Position numbers and translations under genes: made by a program
Assembly (NCBI GenBank): GCA_027924585.1
Contig: BSBM01000442.1
Span: 9,920,001 to 9,984,000, forward strand
DNA: 64,000 nt
Source: Larix kaempferi
Taxonomy: Eukaryota > Streptophyta > Pinopsida > Pinales > Pinaceae
Direction: 5' to 3'
Shown here: one piece after another, positions 36,385 through 49,025 of the stretch
How positions within the stretch are numbered: position 1 is the first letter of the stretch
Layout: each line of letters starts with the position of its first letter
Notes under the pieces: generated by a model
The model's database searches: none
What the model was told of the DNA's origin: nothing
Seen by the model: the letters and a program-made list of their open reading frames with translations, nothing else

Positions 36385-37067
36385 CTGATCCGTTACGAAT
36401 GATGAACCTGTCATACTATTATTGTATGTGGATGATCTATTTTTACAAATAGATCATGAAAAGAAAGAAGAAGATGGTTGCAGAAATGAAAATGAAAGAT
36501 CTCTTACTTCCTAGGTTTGGAAGTATGGCAAGGCTCAGAAGGAATGTTTCTCAACTAGGGAAAGTATGCTGAGAAATCTTGAAAAGATTTGATGTGTTGG
36601 AATGGCCACTCTCGTGGATTCCAGCTTGAAGCTGTTAGTGGATCACTCATAAAATTTAGTGCATGTAATTCTGTAGAGACAGATTATTGATTCATTGATG
36701 TATCTGACGAATACTAGGTCAGATATATGCTTTGCTGTGAACACCTTTAGGCAGTATCCAGTGGAACCTAGACGTGCTCACTTAATAGTTGCAAAGCATG
36801 TGATGAGGTACCTAAAGGGTACGATAGACTTTGATCTATGTTATCTTGGAGATCATGACTTCAGATGGCTACACAGATGTTGATTGGGCAGGAAGTGTAT
36901 CAGACAGGAAGAGCACATCGAGAGGATGTTATTGTTTGGGATCGGCCATGATCTCGTGGTTTAGAAGGAAGCAGTCCAGTGTGGCTCTCAGCACAACCGA
37001 AGTAGAATATATGGCTGCTTGCTCTGCTAGTTGTGAAGCAGTATGGATTCAGGATTATTTGACTTAG
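36385..37067 (+). pseudogene. Copia A RT/RNase H remnant, second copy
   Basis: Counterpart of 24835-25581 with YVDD at 36425-36436, MYLTNTRSDICFAVNTFRQY near 36700 and ALSTTEVEYMAACSASCEAV near 37000. It has the same frameshift near 36870 as copy 1, so the gene was already dead before duplication. Confidence 0.82.
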
Positions 37068-37499
37068 AGATAGACCCAACTGTGATCCTATGTGACAAAC
37101 AAGATGGCAGAGAATCCAGTGTTCCATGATAAGTCAAAGCACATAGACATCTGACATTTCTATATACAAGATATGGTGCATAAAGGAACTATAAAGTTCG
37201 AATCTATAACAAGTTTCCGATGCACTAACCAATCCTCTACCTCAAGTGAACAAGTTACAGATGTACTAACCAAACCTCTACCTCAAGTAAATTTTGAGTA
37301 TTTTCGAGATAAGGTTGGTAGGACCCTCCTCGAAAGGGGGAGTGATGTAGACACTGATGATGAGATTGTCCGCATCGACAGTGAAGTCGATGATATGTAG
37401 GATACCTATATTGGTGATGCCGACAGAGAGGTTGGTGAATGGTCCTTAGAAAGGGTCTAAGTTGACAAGGGGATTGCATCATCCTTGAACACATGTTCT

Positions 37500-38890
37500 A
37501 AAGTGAGCCATAGACACATGTCTTCAAAAATGAAGTCCGTAGTGGAGAAGTGTGGATTGGATCATCCCTGGACTTCAGTCATAAAGTGAGCCATAGACAC
37601 ATGTCTTTGAAAATGAAGTCCTTAGTGGAAAGGTTGGGATTGGATCATCCCTGGACTTCACTCCTAAAGTGAGCCATAGACACATGTCTTCGAAAATGAA
37701 GTCCTTAGTAGAAAAGATGGGATTGGATCGTCCCCGGATTTATGGTCCCTTGAATTGAGCCATAGACATGATGTCTCCAAGAATGAAGTCCCTAGTGGAT
37801 AGGATGGGATTGGATTGTCCCTGGATTTATGGTCCCTTTAATTGAGCCGTAGACACAATGTCTCCGGAAATGAAGTCCCTAGTGGACAGGATGGGATTGG
37901 ATTGTCCCTGGATTTATGGTCCCTTGAATTGAGCCGTAGACAGAGGTCTCCGAGAATTGATTGATAGGATTGGATAATCCCTAGATTTATGGTCGCTTGA
38001 ATAGAGACATAGACAGAGGTCTCCTAGAATTGGTTGATAGGACTGGATCATCCCTAGACCTCGGTTCAAAGGGTACATTGTTGATGTATATGTATCTTCG
38101 GAATGTATTTCACATGTATGTATATTGTATTCCTATAGAGATGTTATTATTCCTCTATATGGAAGTGTCGTCATTTATATTGTAAGTGTCATAACTTATA
38201 CTTGATGGGTTATTAGACCATCTTGTTTGGGGTCGGCCCTGTATAAGTCATGTGGGTCAAAGGGTTATTAGACCACCCTATTGGGGGTCGGCCATGTGGG
38301 TCTAAGGGTTATTAGGCCACCCTATTAGGGGTCATCCCAGTCAGCATTATGTTATGTGGTTAAGTTCGAGCCTACATGAGTTAGGTAAAAAGGCAAGTCA
38401 AGTCAAGTATAAATAGAGTGCGGGAGGCACTCTATTTGCTCACTCACTTCTCACACATGCACTCAAGGAGGAGTGGCACACTTATGGAGGAGGAGGATCT
38501 GCTGCTAGGTTATGTCTATCTCTCATGGTTGGTTGTATCATTGCTCTATCTATCTCTGAGGAAGTTATTGGGGTTTTTCACCTTTATGGTTTTCCCCAAG
38601 TAAATCTTTGTGTCTCTTGTGTGCTTGCATTATTGTCTCCATGATTGATATGCTGTAGATATGCTGTACATGTTGTTCTCTCAGTTAAGATCCTAGATCA
38701 GATTGAAGTAAATTCTGAAAATTTAACATACATGATAGGACTGGATTGTCCCTGGACCTCAGTTCAAAAGGTACGTGATTGGGATTGCATCGTCCCTAGA
38801 CATGAGACTTTTCTTAAAGTGATAAGGATTGATCATCCTGGAACTTGATCTGGATTGTATCATCCATGGACCTATGTCCTAAAGAGAGTG
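37500..38890 (+). repeat. Copia A 3' hairpin array, second copy (interrupted)
   Basis: Same units as 26020-26760 with GGGATTGGATCATCCC and AGAC/GTCT inverted repeats. Interrupted at 38079-38728 by a family-B solo LTR. Confidence 0.78.
38079..38728 (+). mobile_element. Copia B family solo LTR (TSD TACAT)
   Basis: A 650-bp LTR, TGTTGATG to TTTAACA, flanked by TACAT at 38074-38078 and 38729-38733. The empty site with a single TACAT is preserved at about 26591 in duplication copy 1. It is 44 bp longer than the 606-bp Copia B LTRs because of an extra copy of a U3 segment containing GGGTTATTAG (about 38295-38340). TATA box TATAAATAG near 38408. Confidence 0.93.
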
Positions 38891-39535
38891 GGATTGATCA
38901 TCCTGTAATATGATCGTGTGTGTTGCAGGGCATGTTGCTATTATGGATACTTGTATTGATGTATTGATACTTGTATTGATGATATGTATTGATGAGGATA
39001 CTTGTATGTATACTTGTATTGATACTTGTATTGATGATGTGTATACTTGTATTGGTGTGGATACTAATACTGATGATCTAGATGAGGATGTTGTTGATCG
39101 TGTTGATCTAGATGATGATGTTACTGATCATGTAGATCGAGATGATGATCCAGATGCTGTAAATTGAGATGATCCAGATTCTGTAGATCGAGATGATCCA
39201 GATGCTGTAGATCGTGATGATCTAGATGCTGTAGATTGAGATGATGTGATGACGATGCTGATGATCATATGATGACGATGCTGATGATCGTGTGACGACG
39301 ATGCTGTTGATCGTGAGGATCTAGATGATGATGATGCTGTAGCTGTTTGGGTGCTGTAGAAGACTCAGTACTGAAGATGTTGATGTTCCAGTATTGAAGA
39401 TATTCCAGTAACTGGTTGAGTTACTGATGATGTTGAGAAAGCTCCCAATTATTTATAGATGTATCATGTATGATGTATTCGATGACTCCTTGCTCCTATA
39501 GATGTTGTTATAATATCCTTCTCGTTAAGGGGGAG

Positions 39536-40139
39536 TGTTGAATACTGTAACTTCTAAGAATATTACATTTGTACTTTGTTATTCTAGAGATGTTTCATTC
39601 CTCCATGAAGATCTTATTGTATATTTGGAGATGTTCATTCCTCCGTTGGATTGTGGTAACTTGGGTTATTAGAATTCCCTAGTGGGGGTCGGCCCTGTAT
39701 GTGTTATGTGGGTCAAAGGGTTATTATACCACCCTAGTGGGGTCAGCGCAGTCAGTTGTAATGGGGTGTTTAACCCAGTGGTAAAGTTGGGGCTGACCTA
39801 GTTAATATAAAGTACAAGTCAGAGATGTGTATATATAGAGGAGGTGTGTTCCTCATTTGACACACTTCCCTCACTTGGAATGTAGCGCACTTGTGAGAGA
39901 GAGGTCTGTTATGGAGAAGGAGGAGATCATGTATTTTGTTTGCATCTTTGTATATTGCTAGTCATCTATATTGAGGAATCTTTGATGGGTTTTCTACCCC
40001 ATGAGGGTTTCCCAGGATAAATCTGTCTCTCTTGTGTTTATGTTGTGCTTGTTGTTTCTTCAGTGATCCTGTATATGCTATTGTTGTGAAATGAAATGAA
40101 ATGCTGATATTTTCTATCTTAGCATATTGAATCTTAACA
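39536..40139 (+). repeat. Copia A 3' LTR, second copy
   Basis: 604 bp, about five differences from 27365-27968. Preceded by AAGGGGGAG. Confidence 0.9.
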
Positions 40140-41151
40140 TGTTATACCTCAATGTTACACACTAAACCCCAGTGTCGTATCCTTACACCAAGTGACCTAA
40201 ACGACACTTCCCCCTAATGATCATTATACATTACTGGTACCCTCCTTGGTCTCACCTCGACACCCAGGAGTAAAGGCTATTGCCTGAATATCGACGACAA
40301 CATCTTATCTTCCACGTGTCACCCAATCTGACCCAATTTGCATACATTGTTGCGCTTTGCACATCTACTGGGTAGCGACAATTAGGGTTGATGCGCTATG
40401 ATCAGACCCTGGGGCACAGAAATGTCGCATTATGATCAGAACCAAGGGAATGACAATCCTCTTTTAGCCTTTTTTCCATCGATCTTGGATCTCACCTTTT
40501 GAGATATTTTCTTGGGATTACCAGCTTTGATTCGATCCCAACCCCCTCTCTCTGTTTAGTAGGCCTGATCCACTAAACACTCATTAGATCGATTTTACTC
40601 TCCTTTTGGTTAACCCTTCCAAACACTATAAAGGAGAGGACTTCCATGGGCCAAAGGGAGGAATTTTGGGGTATCCAACCTATGGTCTTGAGACGTTTGC
40701 AGAGATAGATAGAGGTAGGACTTGAAGCTGAAATTTTGCTTGGACATCAATAAACCATTGTAAGCATCTTCAAGTTGTAATAAAGTTAACTTGTCTTGTT
40801 TCGCAATTCATGCGTGTTGATTATGTTTCAATTTCATGATTTGTATCTAGTTTAGATTTGGATTCTAACTTGTGATTCAGAGATCTTGGAGAATTGTATA
40901 TGCTTGTGCATTGTCTGATCTTAATAGGTTCATCGCGAGGACTTCTGGATCTAAACAACGAGTGGGACAAACATCGAGAGTGAAAGGTGAGTTGCTTTCT
41001 CTCACTCTCTTCAATACAAAAATATGAAATACTTGTTTAATCTACGATTCAAGATTGCATTTGTTTCCTTTTTGTCTTAGTATAGAGTTAGTATATATTG
41101 CTTTATCCTAAGAGGGATTCTTTCTATCCGTAGGAATAAATATCTACAACA
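40140..41151. mobile_element. Solo LTR inside the decayed gene, copy 2
   Basis: Counterpart of 27969-28981, starting TGTTATACC and ending CTACAACA, followed by TAGTA. Its left flank is the duplicated Copia A LTR. In a sampled stretch it differs from copy 1 at about 6 percent of bases, more than the neighbouring Copia A LTR does. Confidence 0.72.
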
Positions 41152-41156
41152 TAGTA

Positions 41157-42031
41157 TAATGGCTTGCATACTTGTGTGCCTACATTATCTGATAAGCCAC
41201 ATGGAGGGGGGATTCCTTTCTCTTTCAGAAGCATCCCTGATCAGGGAAATGGTGCTTGACTAGTAATCAATCCACCAGATAAGAGGACATGAAAAATTTA
41301 GCCTCATCCTGGGTCATTCCTCCCTAGGAAGTGGTTATAAGCGAGGCAATGTAATCTGATATGATGTCTGCCGAATTGAAAATCACACCCTGCGTAGCTA
41401 TGTGGATCATCATAGGCACCCATCCCAGTTTGTATATGTTCCCATTTGGCATGTTTAACACCCGACTCAACATCAGGGTGATGAGTCTATAGGGATTCCT
41501 TAGGAGATTTCTCTCATATTCTACAATGTTTCTTTTCCTTATTTGCCTCTCGACGACTGTCATCTTTCTTGCACATTCCAAAAGGTCCATCTTTAGCCCG
41601 GATAACCATTCATCGTTTAGGAAAAACTTAGGATGCGGTAGCTTGTATGCTGCTATGATATGTTCTAGCGCAAATGATGCAATGCTCATCCCTGTGACAT
41701 CTGTGATGAACCATGAGTCAGTCTTACTTATGATAGGATCCAACTGTTGACCTCAGAGCACGGGAACAACTCAAGGTGGGTTGCTGCTTTGTGGAGACCG
41801 GATTTCTTTATGTTCCTGTAAACCATTTTCTCTTCCAAGGAGGCCATAAGGAAGCTCTGATCTTCTATGACTCTGTACAACTCACCCCATTGGTATTCTG
41901 GGGTACCTCCTGTGATAGCCTTCGTATCACCAAACATCATCCCAAGCGAGGTGTCCAAGAGGATTTCCACATCTGAATCTGACTTGGAAAACCTAGCTTT
42001 TTTCTTGGCAGACCAGTTGTGCATATCAGAC
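41157..42031 (-). pseudogene. Decayed minus-strand gene, N-terminal part, copy 2
   Basis: Counterpart of 28987-29861 with the same acceptor-like TTTCAG boundary (42032), the same frameshift near 41745 and the same first stops near 41340. Substitutions are scattered over all codon positions, as expected for a dead copy. There are no middle or C-terminal parts on this side, because the duplication began within Copia A. Confidence 0.62.
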
Positions 42032-42956
42032 CTGAAATGATAATGAAAGGATAAATAATGAGTTTCATGTCTTGTGAGCAAAACATTGTTCTTATTCATG
42101 ATTGTTAAAGAAAACATGAACTGAAAGGAATGCTAATTTTCATATAAACTTCCCATTAGAGACTGAAAACAATGCAGACTAGCATTTACACCAAAACCCA
42201 TTTATGCGGCAAGGCAAAGAATGTGATGCAGTGAGAAAATGAACTATCAGCATTTATTTGTAACTTCAAACACTAGGTGCTTATGCCAAGCAAAACGAGA
42301 AGCCTCCCGCTGAAAGAGTGTGTTCAAGGTTCACGCCTAACTTATCCTAAGAGAAGATGAATAAGATGACCAACAGAAACGAAGGTGTGTGCGCGATGAC
42401 ATAATGCAGCGACTAGGACACAAACTTCTTTCAATGCAGAAAAACTTGTCTAGGAAGATGAGAAATGCAGTCACCGAGGTTTTAAGGTTTCATATGGGGT
42501 TCAATGATAGCGATTCTTTCAAACCGGGGACATGAAACATTTTCGATGAGTACCAGGTCATGCGTGACCAAATTCGAAAATGATGGTGTTAGCACTCCAT
42601 AAAATTTTGTGCTTCAATTTCTTCTGGTAGCGTTGACAGTGCAAAAATAAAGCATTTTTTTTTTTTGGTGAAGTCTTCAATCTTGACCGAGAAAATGTTT
42701 TTTCCCTCAAGTTGTTGACACTATGTTTCAAAAATCCAAAGGACGGCCTAAAAATGTGTCAAAAATTTTGTCCAAGTGAAAAGGACTTAGAAAAAAGATT
42801 GCTAAGTGTATAAGAATTATAATAGAATCGACAAACAAGAACCTACAAATGCTATAGTCCGATGATAAATATTAAAAGGGTTAAACTCCAGCTAAGATCC
42901 GACGGCGGATATATTACACGCAAGGATCAATGGTCATTGTGAGATCCCGCATCACC
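42032..42956. other. Non-coding gap, copy 2
   Basis: Counterpart of 29863-30748. Just before the candidate RNA it holds about 40 bp (near 42915-42956) that copy 1 lacks. No gene recognised. Confidence 0.45.
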
Positions 42957-43128
42957 AAAAGGTACGGTCTCAATGTATTGTAAGTGGTTGCGGATGAAAT
43001 ACCACGGGAGCACATGGCGCGTGGTTATTTATCCGCATCAACGCGAGGGTGGTATTATAAACTGCCTTCCGCCCATGCAGAACCACCATTCCCGAAGAAG
43101 AGGAGTATAATAGCACGTGCTATGTGTT
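42957..43128 (-). ncRNA. Candidate Pol III-type structured RNA, copy 2
   Basis: Same 172-nt predicted span as 30749-30920, ending in four T. The ATAGC/GCTAT stem is intact with a changed loop. The TTCCGC arm reads TTCTGC and still pairs by a U-G wobble. Differences from copy 1 are all transitions, consistent with decay of methylated sequence. Confidence 0.28.
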
Positions 43129-43151
43129 ATCAAGTGTTGTGCGCAGCGAGG

Positions 43152-43194
43152 TATATAAACACCATGATTTTTTTTTGCTCAACCAATGTGGGAT
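43152..43194 (-). promoter_or_regulatory. snRNA-type promoter pair: USE and TATA, copy 2
   Basis: ATCCCACATTG (43194-43184), 24 bases, then TTTATATA (43159-43152) on the minus strand. The 24 bases differ in sequence from copy 1 (a nine-A run) but keep the same length. Confidence 0.43.
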
Positions 43195-43561
43195 ATATCC
43201 CATAGAGAAAATCAAATGGGATAAGTATAACACATTTTTGAGAAAATTCCTGTTTTAGTCACCATTTTCTAGCAGTTGTTTCCTCCAAACCTGGAGGCAT
43301 TTGAGGAAACCGAGAGAGGTTTTTATTCAGCACAAGCCATTCTCCAATAAACTCTCTCAGAATTTGCACAGGTGTTATGGGTTAAGAGAATCAAAGTCAT
43401 CTTGAGGGGGCAATTTTCTAGAATTTCAGTTTACTGTTTTAGTTATCAACTTCAAAGAGCTGTTTCTTCCAAATGAAGAAGAATTTTAAGAAATTGAAAG
43501 AGGTTTTTCTTCAGAACATGCCCAGTTACAAAAACCTCTCTCAAAATGTACACAACTATCT

Positions 43562-44113
43562 TGTTGAAATATTGTAACTTCAAAGAATATTATATTTGTA
43601 TATTATTTATTCCGGAGATGTTCCATACCTCCGATGTGATTATACTATAAATCCGGAGATGTTTATTCCTCCGAGTTGGGTGTGGTAACTAGGGTTATTA
43701 GACCCACCATGTGGGGGTCGGCCTAGTCAGTTATAATGGGGTATTTAACCTAATGGTTAAATACGAGCCTACATGTACTTGTGTAAAATACATATCAGAG
43801 TAGTGTATAAATAGAGGAGGTGTGTTCCTCATTTGATACACTCACACACTTGAGGATAGCGCACTTGTGGAGGATAGGTCTTCTATTGTGGAGGAGGAGA
43901 TCATGTCTCAGGGTTTCATCTTTGTATATTGCTGGTCATCTATATTGAGGAAGCTTTGCTGGGTTTTCTACCCCATGAGGGTTTCCCAGGATAAATCTCT
44001 GTCTCTTGTGTTTATGCTGTGCTTGTTGTTTCTTCAGTGATCCTGTATATGCTATTATTGTGAAATGGAATGTAATGCTGCTATTTTCTGTCTTAGCATA
44101 TTGAATTTTAACA
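43562..44113 (+). repeat. Copia C 5' LTR
   Basis: 552 bp, TGTTGA to TTTAACA. TATA box TATAAATAG at 43806-43814. Its U3 has a single copy of the GGGTTATTAGACC segment that is doubled in A and B. Followed by primer site TGGTATTAGAGCTAACC. Confidence 0.92.
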
Positions 44114-44504
44114 TGGTATTAGAGCTAACCTGAAGGAAGACAAGGTATGGCACTAAAGACACTTGCTTTACTTACGACAATTTGAAGGTTAGGGTTTTAC
44201 ATAGCAAAAACCAGGCATCGTAGTACTTTCGCTATAAATCCGTTTTGGCGAAGTGTTTGGATCTGAAATTGTTACAGGACGAATATTAAATCTCCAGGTA
44301 CCTTGTGTCCAAAGGACAACCTCTAATTCATTGTACTTTGTGATTTATGATCTGTACAATATAGGGCTTCTGCCTCTTCCAGATCTGAGTCAAAATCAGG
44401 TGACCTTGGGAAAAAGGTCATATCTTGGGATAGGAAGCTCCAAATGAAATTTTGTAAAAAGTGACAGGTAGTACACAGTCTGTATTATCTCAGAAAACGT
44501 TTTT

Positions 44505-44858
44505 AGAGGCCGAAGTTGAACCAGTGACACGTGGCACTCCGTACAAGTTCGCTCTCCTGTATTATCCCATAAACAGGTCATGTTGCGACACTTGGCATAA
44601 CTCTCTCTCAGAGAGTCCAATTGAGGTCAGACTTGTCAGGATAGAAAGATAACAGGCCGAGATACCTCATGAAAGTTTTTCAGAGGCCGAAGTTCAAACA
44701 GTGACACGTGGCATGCCGTACAAGTTTGCTCTTCTATTTTATCCCAAAACAGGTCACGTTGCGACATTTGACATAACTCTCTCTCAAAGAATCCAATTGA
44801 GGTCAGACCTGTCAGGATGGAAAGATAACAGGTCAGGCTATCTCAGAAAACTTTTTTA
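44505..44858 (+). repeat. Copia C leader, two 177-bp units
   Basis: Units start AGAGGCCGAAGTT at 44505 and 44682. Each includes GTGACACGTGGCA, CAGGTCA(T/C)GTTGCGACA and CATAACTCTCTCTCA. Copia B has the same doubling with the same 177-bp period, Copia A one unit. Confidence 0.85.
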
Positions 44859-45419
44859 GACCCTGTGGGTTGAAAAGTTTGGAGTTACACCAGAAACAAT
44901 CAAGTACATATTTCTGTCAAAATAGAATTATTTTTGAGTACCTTCATTCATGGCTTCCGGAATTTAGGGCTTTGAAGAAAGTTGGAATTTTTGTAAACGG
45001 AGACCACGGCTGAATGCTACTCATCAAAATATAAATTCAGAGACCAAGATCAGATTTTTTGATTGGGAAGAAGAGTGGGATTCATCAAACCCCAGTTCAG
45101 GGTCACGTCCAGTGAATCTGGAAGTTTCAAAGGCAAAATTGAGGAGTGAAACTTTGCAGTTTTCAAATTCTGAATATATCAGTTTGATCAACTCATCAAG
45201 GCACATATTTCTATCCTTTCAGAAGTTTGAAATTCAAAGTTTGAATTTTTGGGGTTTCTCTGACAAACCCATATCCAGCTCCAGGTCTAGTTCTTGCAAA
45301 TCAAGTGGATAGGGTTAATCCTAGAAGAAGATGGATTGGTCACCTGCATAAGTGAAGGAGTTCCTGTTTCAGAGGGAGATGAGGCTAAGGCTTTACATAA
45401 GGAGATTACAAGCAATCTC

Positions 45420-46670
45420 GACAGGTATGACTCATCGAGGTATGTTTTGAGATTTGTTCATGATTAAGTTTATGGTATGTTTGTCTTCATGTTATTACGG
45501 TTAGTACAATATTGATTTTAGATTTGTTGTATCACCTTAACAAAATTATGAATGCATGATAGAAGATATTCATTGGTTAGGGTGTTGACACTTATGATTT
45601 TACTAATGCATTATGATGTTGTGTGAGGTTGATGTTGTCTGCTAACAAGATACAGGTACATCACAAAAGACAAATCAGGTTCCATGACCATGAAAACATG
45701 AAGACAAAGACTCATCCATAATCTTTGTTCTACTTACGAGGTATGTATGACTTTGTTATATTATGCTTAACCTATGAGACATGCAGGTTCTAGCTCAGGA
45801 TCTCTAAATCATTGAAGAGATTGTTTAGGTATGTTGTACATAACCAAGTAGGTATACTAATCCAGGTATGTTTCCCATGAATCTTACCTTAGGATCCCTT
45901 ATATAAGTATACTTGGAATGATTGGTTATGCTTATTCATAAAGTTAGTAATCAAGGGATTATGCATATTATATCTTTTATCTTGATTGATGATATGCATG
46001 AGTAAAAGAAGACTTGCCTGAAATCTTGAATACTAATGTTTATTAACTATAATCATGACTATACATTTTCAAGATTATTTAGTACTATAATGTTTTGATA
46101 GCATTTAGAATATACTAATGAGTGTATGTTTGTGTATGAGATCATGAGGATGACTCTTGAGCATGCACAGTGGTACAAAATGAATAGAAGTTGAAAAGAC
46201 ATACAGAAGATCAAGCGGGAGGCAACCACACAAACATAAAAGATAAGTATTTGAGTTGCTATTTGAAATAGTAATGATATTGCCTGTAATAGGTTGTATG
46301 CATATTTGTATTCCTAGAATATATAATGCTGAGTGTAAACATTCATAGAGCATTGAACAGTATACAACTAATGTGCATATGTTTGGTAAGTTGGACAAAC
46401 ATTCCATTGTTGCTTGTCTAGAATGAAACCTCTTTGCTGACATGCTGAGAGTTGTGCACACTCTCGATAGTATGTTCTGGTAGAGATGGAAGGCATCTAG
46501 ATAGCCACTGTATGCATACAGGATATGGGAAAGTGTTGTGCCAAAGTATTGGTCAAAATAGTTGCATCACTATGTAAATGATATCTGTATGCATAATAGG
46601 TTATCATGTCAATATGATTTGATGATTATGAAGTATTACTAATCATGTACTTAATTTTGATTTGTAGGAA
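45420..46670 (+). other. Copia C non-coding interior with splice-like motifs
   Basis: This region replaces the usual gag to integrase segment. AGGTATG motifs occur near 45424, 45438, 45739, 45827 and 45864, and an acceptor-like TTTGTAG ends at 46667. It aligns by eye with 23040-24380 of Copia A and, more loosely, 57650-59242 of Copia B. Confidence 0.5.
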
Positions 46671-47195
46671 AGGTCATGAAGAATGATGGACACCGTACAA
46701 GTGGTGGATGTTCAAACAAGAAGATTTACAAATCAAACAAAATATAGAAGGCTCATGGCTAGAAGATTCTCTTAGAAAGGGGAAGAGAATCACGACAAGA
46801 TGTTTGCTCCAAGTATGGTGTAATTAAAGAAGAAGTGTGAATCAGGTTCTGCACAGGTCCTAGGATCGATAATAAATTGATAAGCTTAATGATCACCATG
46901 GGTGATGTGGATCTCAACCTTTGCTACAAGGTTGAATATGATTTCTATACACATATGACATGGATGCAAGAAGGAACTCACCACAGAGTTCGAATGATAT
47001 TGAGGCTCATATCAGTAGACCCATCTAACGAGAGATGGCACAGATAGATATGCAGAAGATCATTCAATGCAGAAATGAAAATGAAAGATCTCAAATTGAT
47101 GCTTTACTTCCTAGGTCTGGAAGTATGGCAAGGCTCAGAAGGAATATTTCTCAACTAGGGAAGGTATGATGAGAAATATGACTTGAGGTGTTGGA

Positions 47196-47640
47196 ATGGC
47201 CACTCTTATGGATTCCAACTTGAAGCTGTTAGGGGATAAATCATCAAAGTTAGTGGATATAACTCTGTACAGTCAAATTATTGGGTCATTGATGTATCTA
47301 ACATATACTAGATTAGATATATGCTTTGTTGTGAATACCTTGAGTCAGTATCTAGTGGAAACTAGATGTTTTCACCTGATAGTTGCAAAGCATGTGATGA
47401 GGCACCTAAAGGATACGATAGACTTTGATCTGTGCTATCTTAGAGATCATGACTTCAGATGGCTACTCAGATGCTGATTGGGAAGAAAGTGTATCAGACA
47501 AGAAGAACACATTAAGAGGATGTTATTGTCTGGGATTAGCCATGATCTCATGGTTTAGCTGGAAGCAATCTAGTGTGGCTCTCAGCACAAGCAGAATATA
47601 TGGCTGTTTGCTCTGCTAGTTGTGAAGAAGTTTGGCTTCA
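47196..47640 (+). pseudogene. Copia C RNase H remnant
   Basis: Fragments read SQIIGSLMYLTYTRLDICFV, VAKHVMRHLKDTIDFDLCYL, then after a frameshift near 47465 DADWEESVSDKKNTLRGCYC and SSVALST, ending at a small deletion where other copies read TTEVEYMAAC. No YVDD segment is visible upstream. Inactive. Confidence 0.8.
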
Positions 47641-48425
47641 GGATTGTTTGACTTAGAGATAGAACCAACTGTGATCCTATGTGACAAATAGAGTTGTATC
47701 AAGATGACATAGAATCCAGTGTTCCATGATAAGTCAAAGATCATAGGGATCTAACAAGATATGACACAGAAAGGAACTATAAAGTTTGAATTCGTAACAG
47801 GTTACCGATGTACTAACCAAACCTCTACCTCAAGTGAAGAAGTTACCAACATACTAACCAAGCCTCTGTCTCGAGTGAAATTTGAATACTTTTGAGACAA
47901 GCTTGGTGTAGCTCAAAAGGACCCTCCTCGAAAGGGGGAGTAGTATAGTCACTGATGATGAGATTGCCTCATCGAACAACAAGGTCGATGATGAGGTAAC
48001 CTGTTCTCTACACCTAGATACTTAGAAATATTTAGATTTAGGACTCGTATACTTAGAATACTTAGTTTTACTTATACATGATTTTGATGTTATATGTATT
48101 AGTAAGAATACATGCTTTTGATGATAAGATGTATTGGTAAGAATACATACTTTTGATGATACATGTATTGATTAATGTACTTGTATGGTTGAGGATACTT
48201 GTACTTGTATTGATGAGAATACATGTGAGGATTGTATCATCCTTGAACACTTGTTCTAAAGTGAGCCGTAGATAGGTGTCTCCAAGAAGGAAGAGGGATT
48301 GTATCATCCCTAGACTTCAGTTCCTGAATTGATCCGTAGACGTATAGTCTCCGAAAATGAAGTCCTTAGTGGATAGATAGGGATTGTATCATCCCTGGAA
48401 CTTGGTCCCTGAATTGAGCCGTAGA

Positions 48426-49025
48426 CGTGAGGTCTCTGAGAATGAAGTCCTTAGTGGACAGTTGAGGGGATTGAATCATCCCTGGACTTTCAGTCCTAAA
48501 GAGAGCCGTAGACGTGAGGTCTCCGAGAATGAAGTCCTTAGTGGACAGTTGAGGGGATTGGATAATCCTTGGACTTTCAGTCCTAAAGAGAGCCGTAGAC
48601 GTGAGGTCTCCGAGAATGAAGTCCTTAGTGGACAGTTGAGGGGATTGGATCATCCCTGGACTTTCAGTCCTAAAGAGAGCCGTAGACGTGAGGTCTCCGA
48701 GAATGAAGTCCTTAGCGGACAGTTGAGGGGATTGGATCATCCCTGGACTTTCAGTCCTAAAGAGAGCCGTAGACGTGAGGTCTCCGAGAATGAATTCCTT
48801 AGTGGACAGTTGAGGGGATTGGATCATCCCTGGACTTTCAGTCCTAAAGAGAGCCGTAGACGTGAGGTCTCCGAGAATGAAGTCCTTAGTGGACAGTTGA
48901 GGGGATTGGATCATCCCTGGACTTTCAGTCCTAAAGAGAGCCGTAGACGTGAGGTCTCCGAGAATGAAGTCCTTAGTGGACAGTTGAGGGGATTGGATCA
49001 TCCCTGGACTTTCAGTCCTAAATAG
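48426..49025 (+). repeat. Copia C 87-bp tandem array
   Basis: About seven near-identical 87-bp units, with GTGAGGTCTC recurring at 48514, 48601 and onward. Each unit has GGGATTGGATCATCCC (stem GGGAT/ATCCC) and AGACGTGAGGTCT (stem AGAC/GTCT). Since 87 is divisible by three, frames stay open on both strands (213 codons plus). I regard that as a by-product of the array. Confidence 0.92.

Larger units (their letters stand above)
35326..40139 (+). mobile_element. Copia A, 5'-truncated second copy
   Basis: This is the duplicated 3' part of Copia A, beginning in the non-coding interior at the duplication junction. It lacks a 5' LTR and primer site. It keeps YVDD (36425-36436), RNase H (36695-37067), the 3' repeat array split by a solo LTR, the low-complexity tract, a polypurine tract and the 3' LTR (39536-40139). 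Confidence 0.88.
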
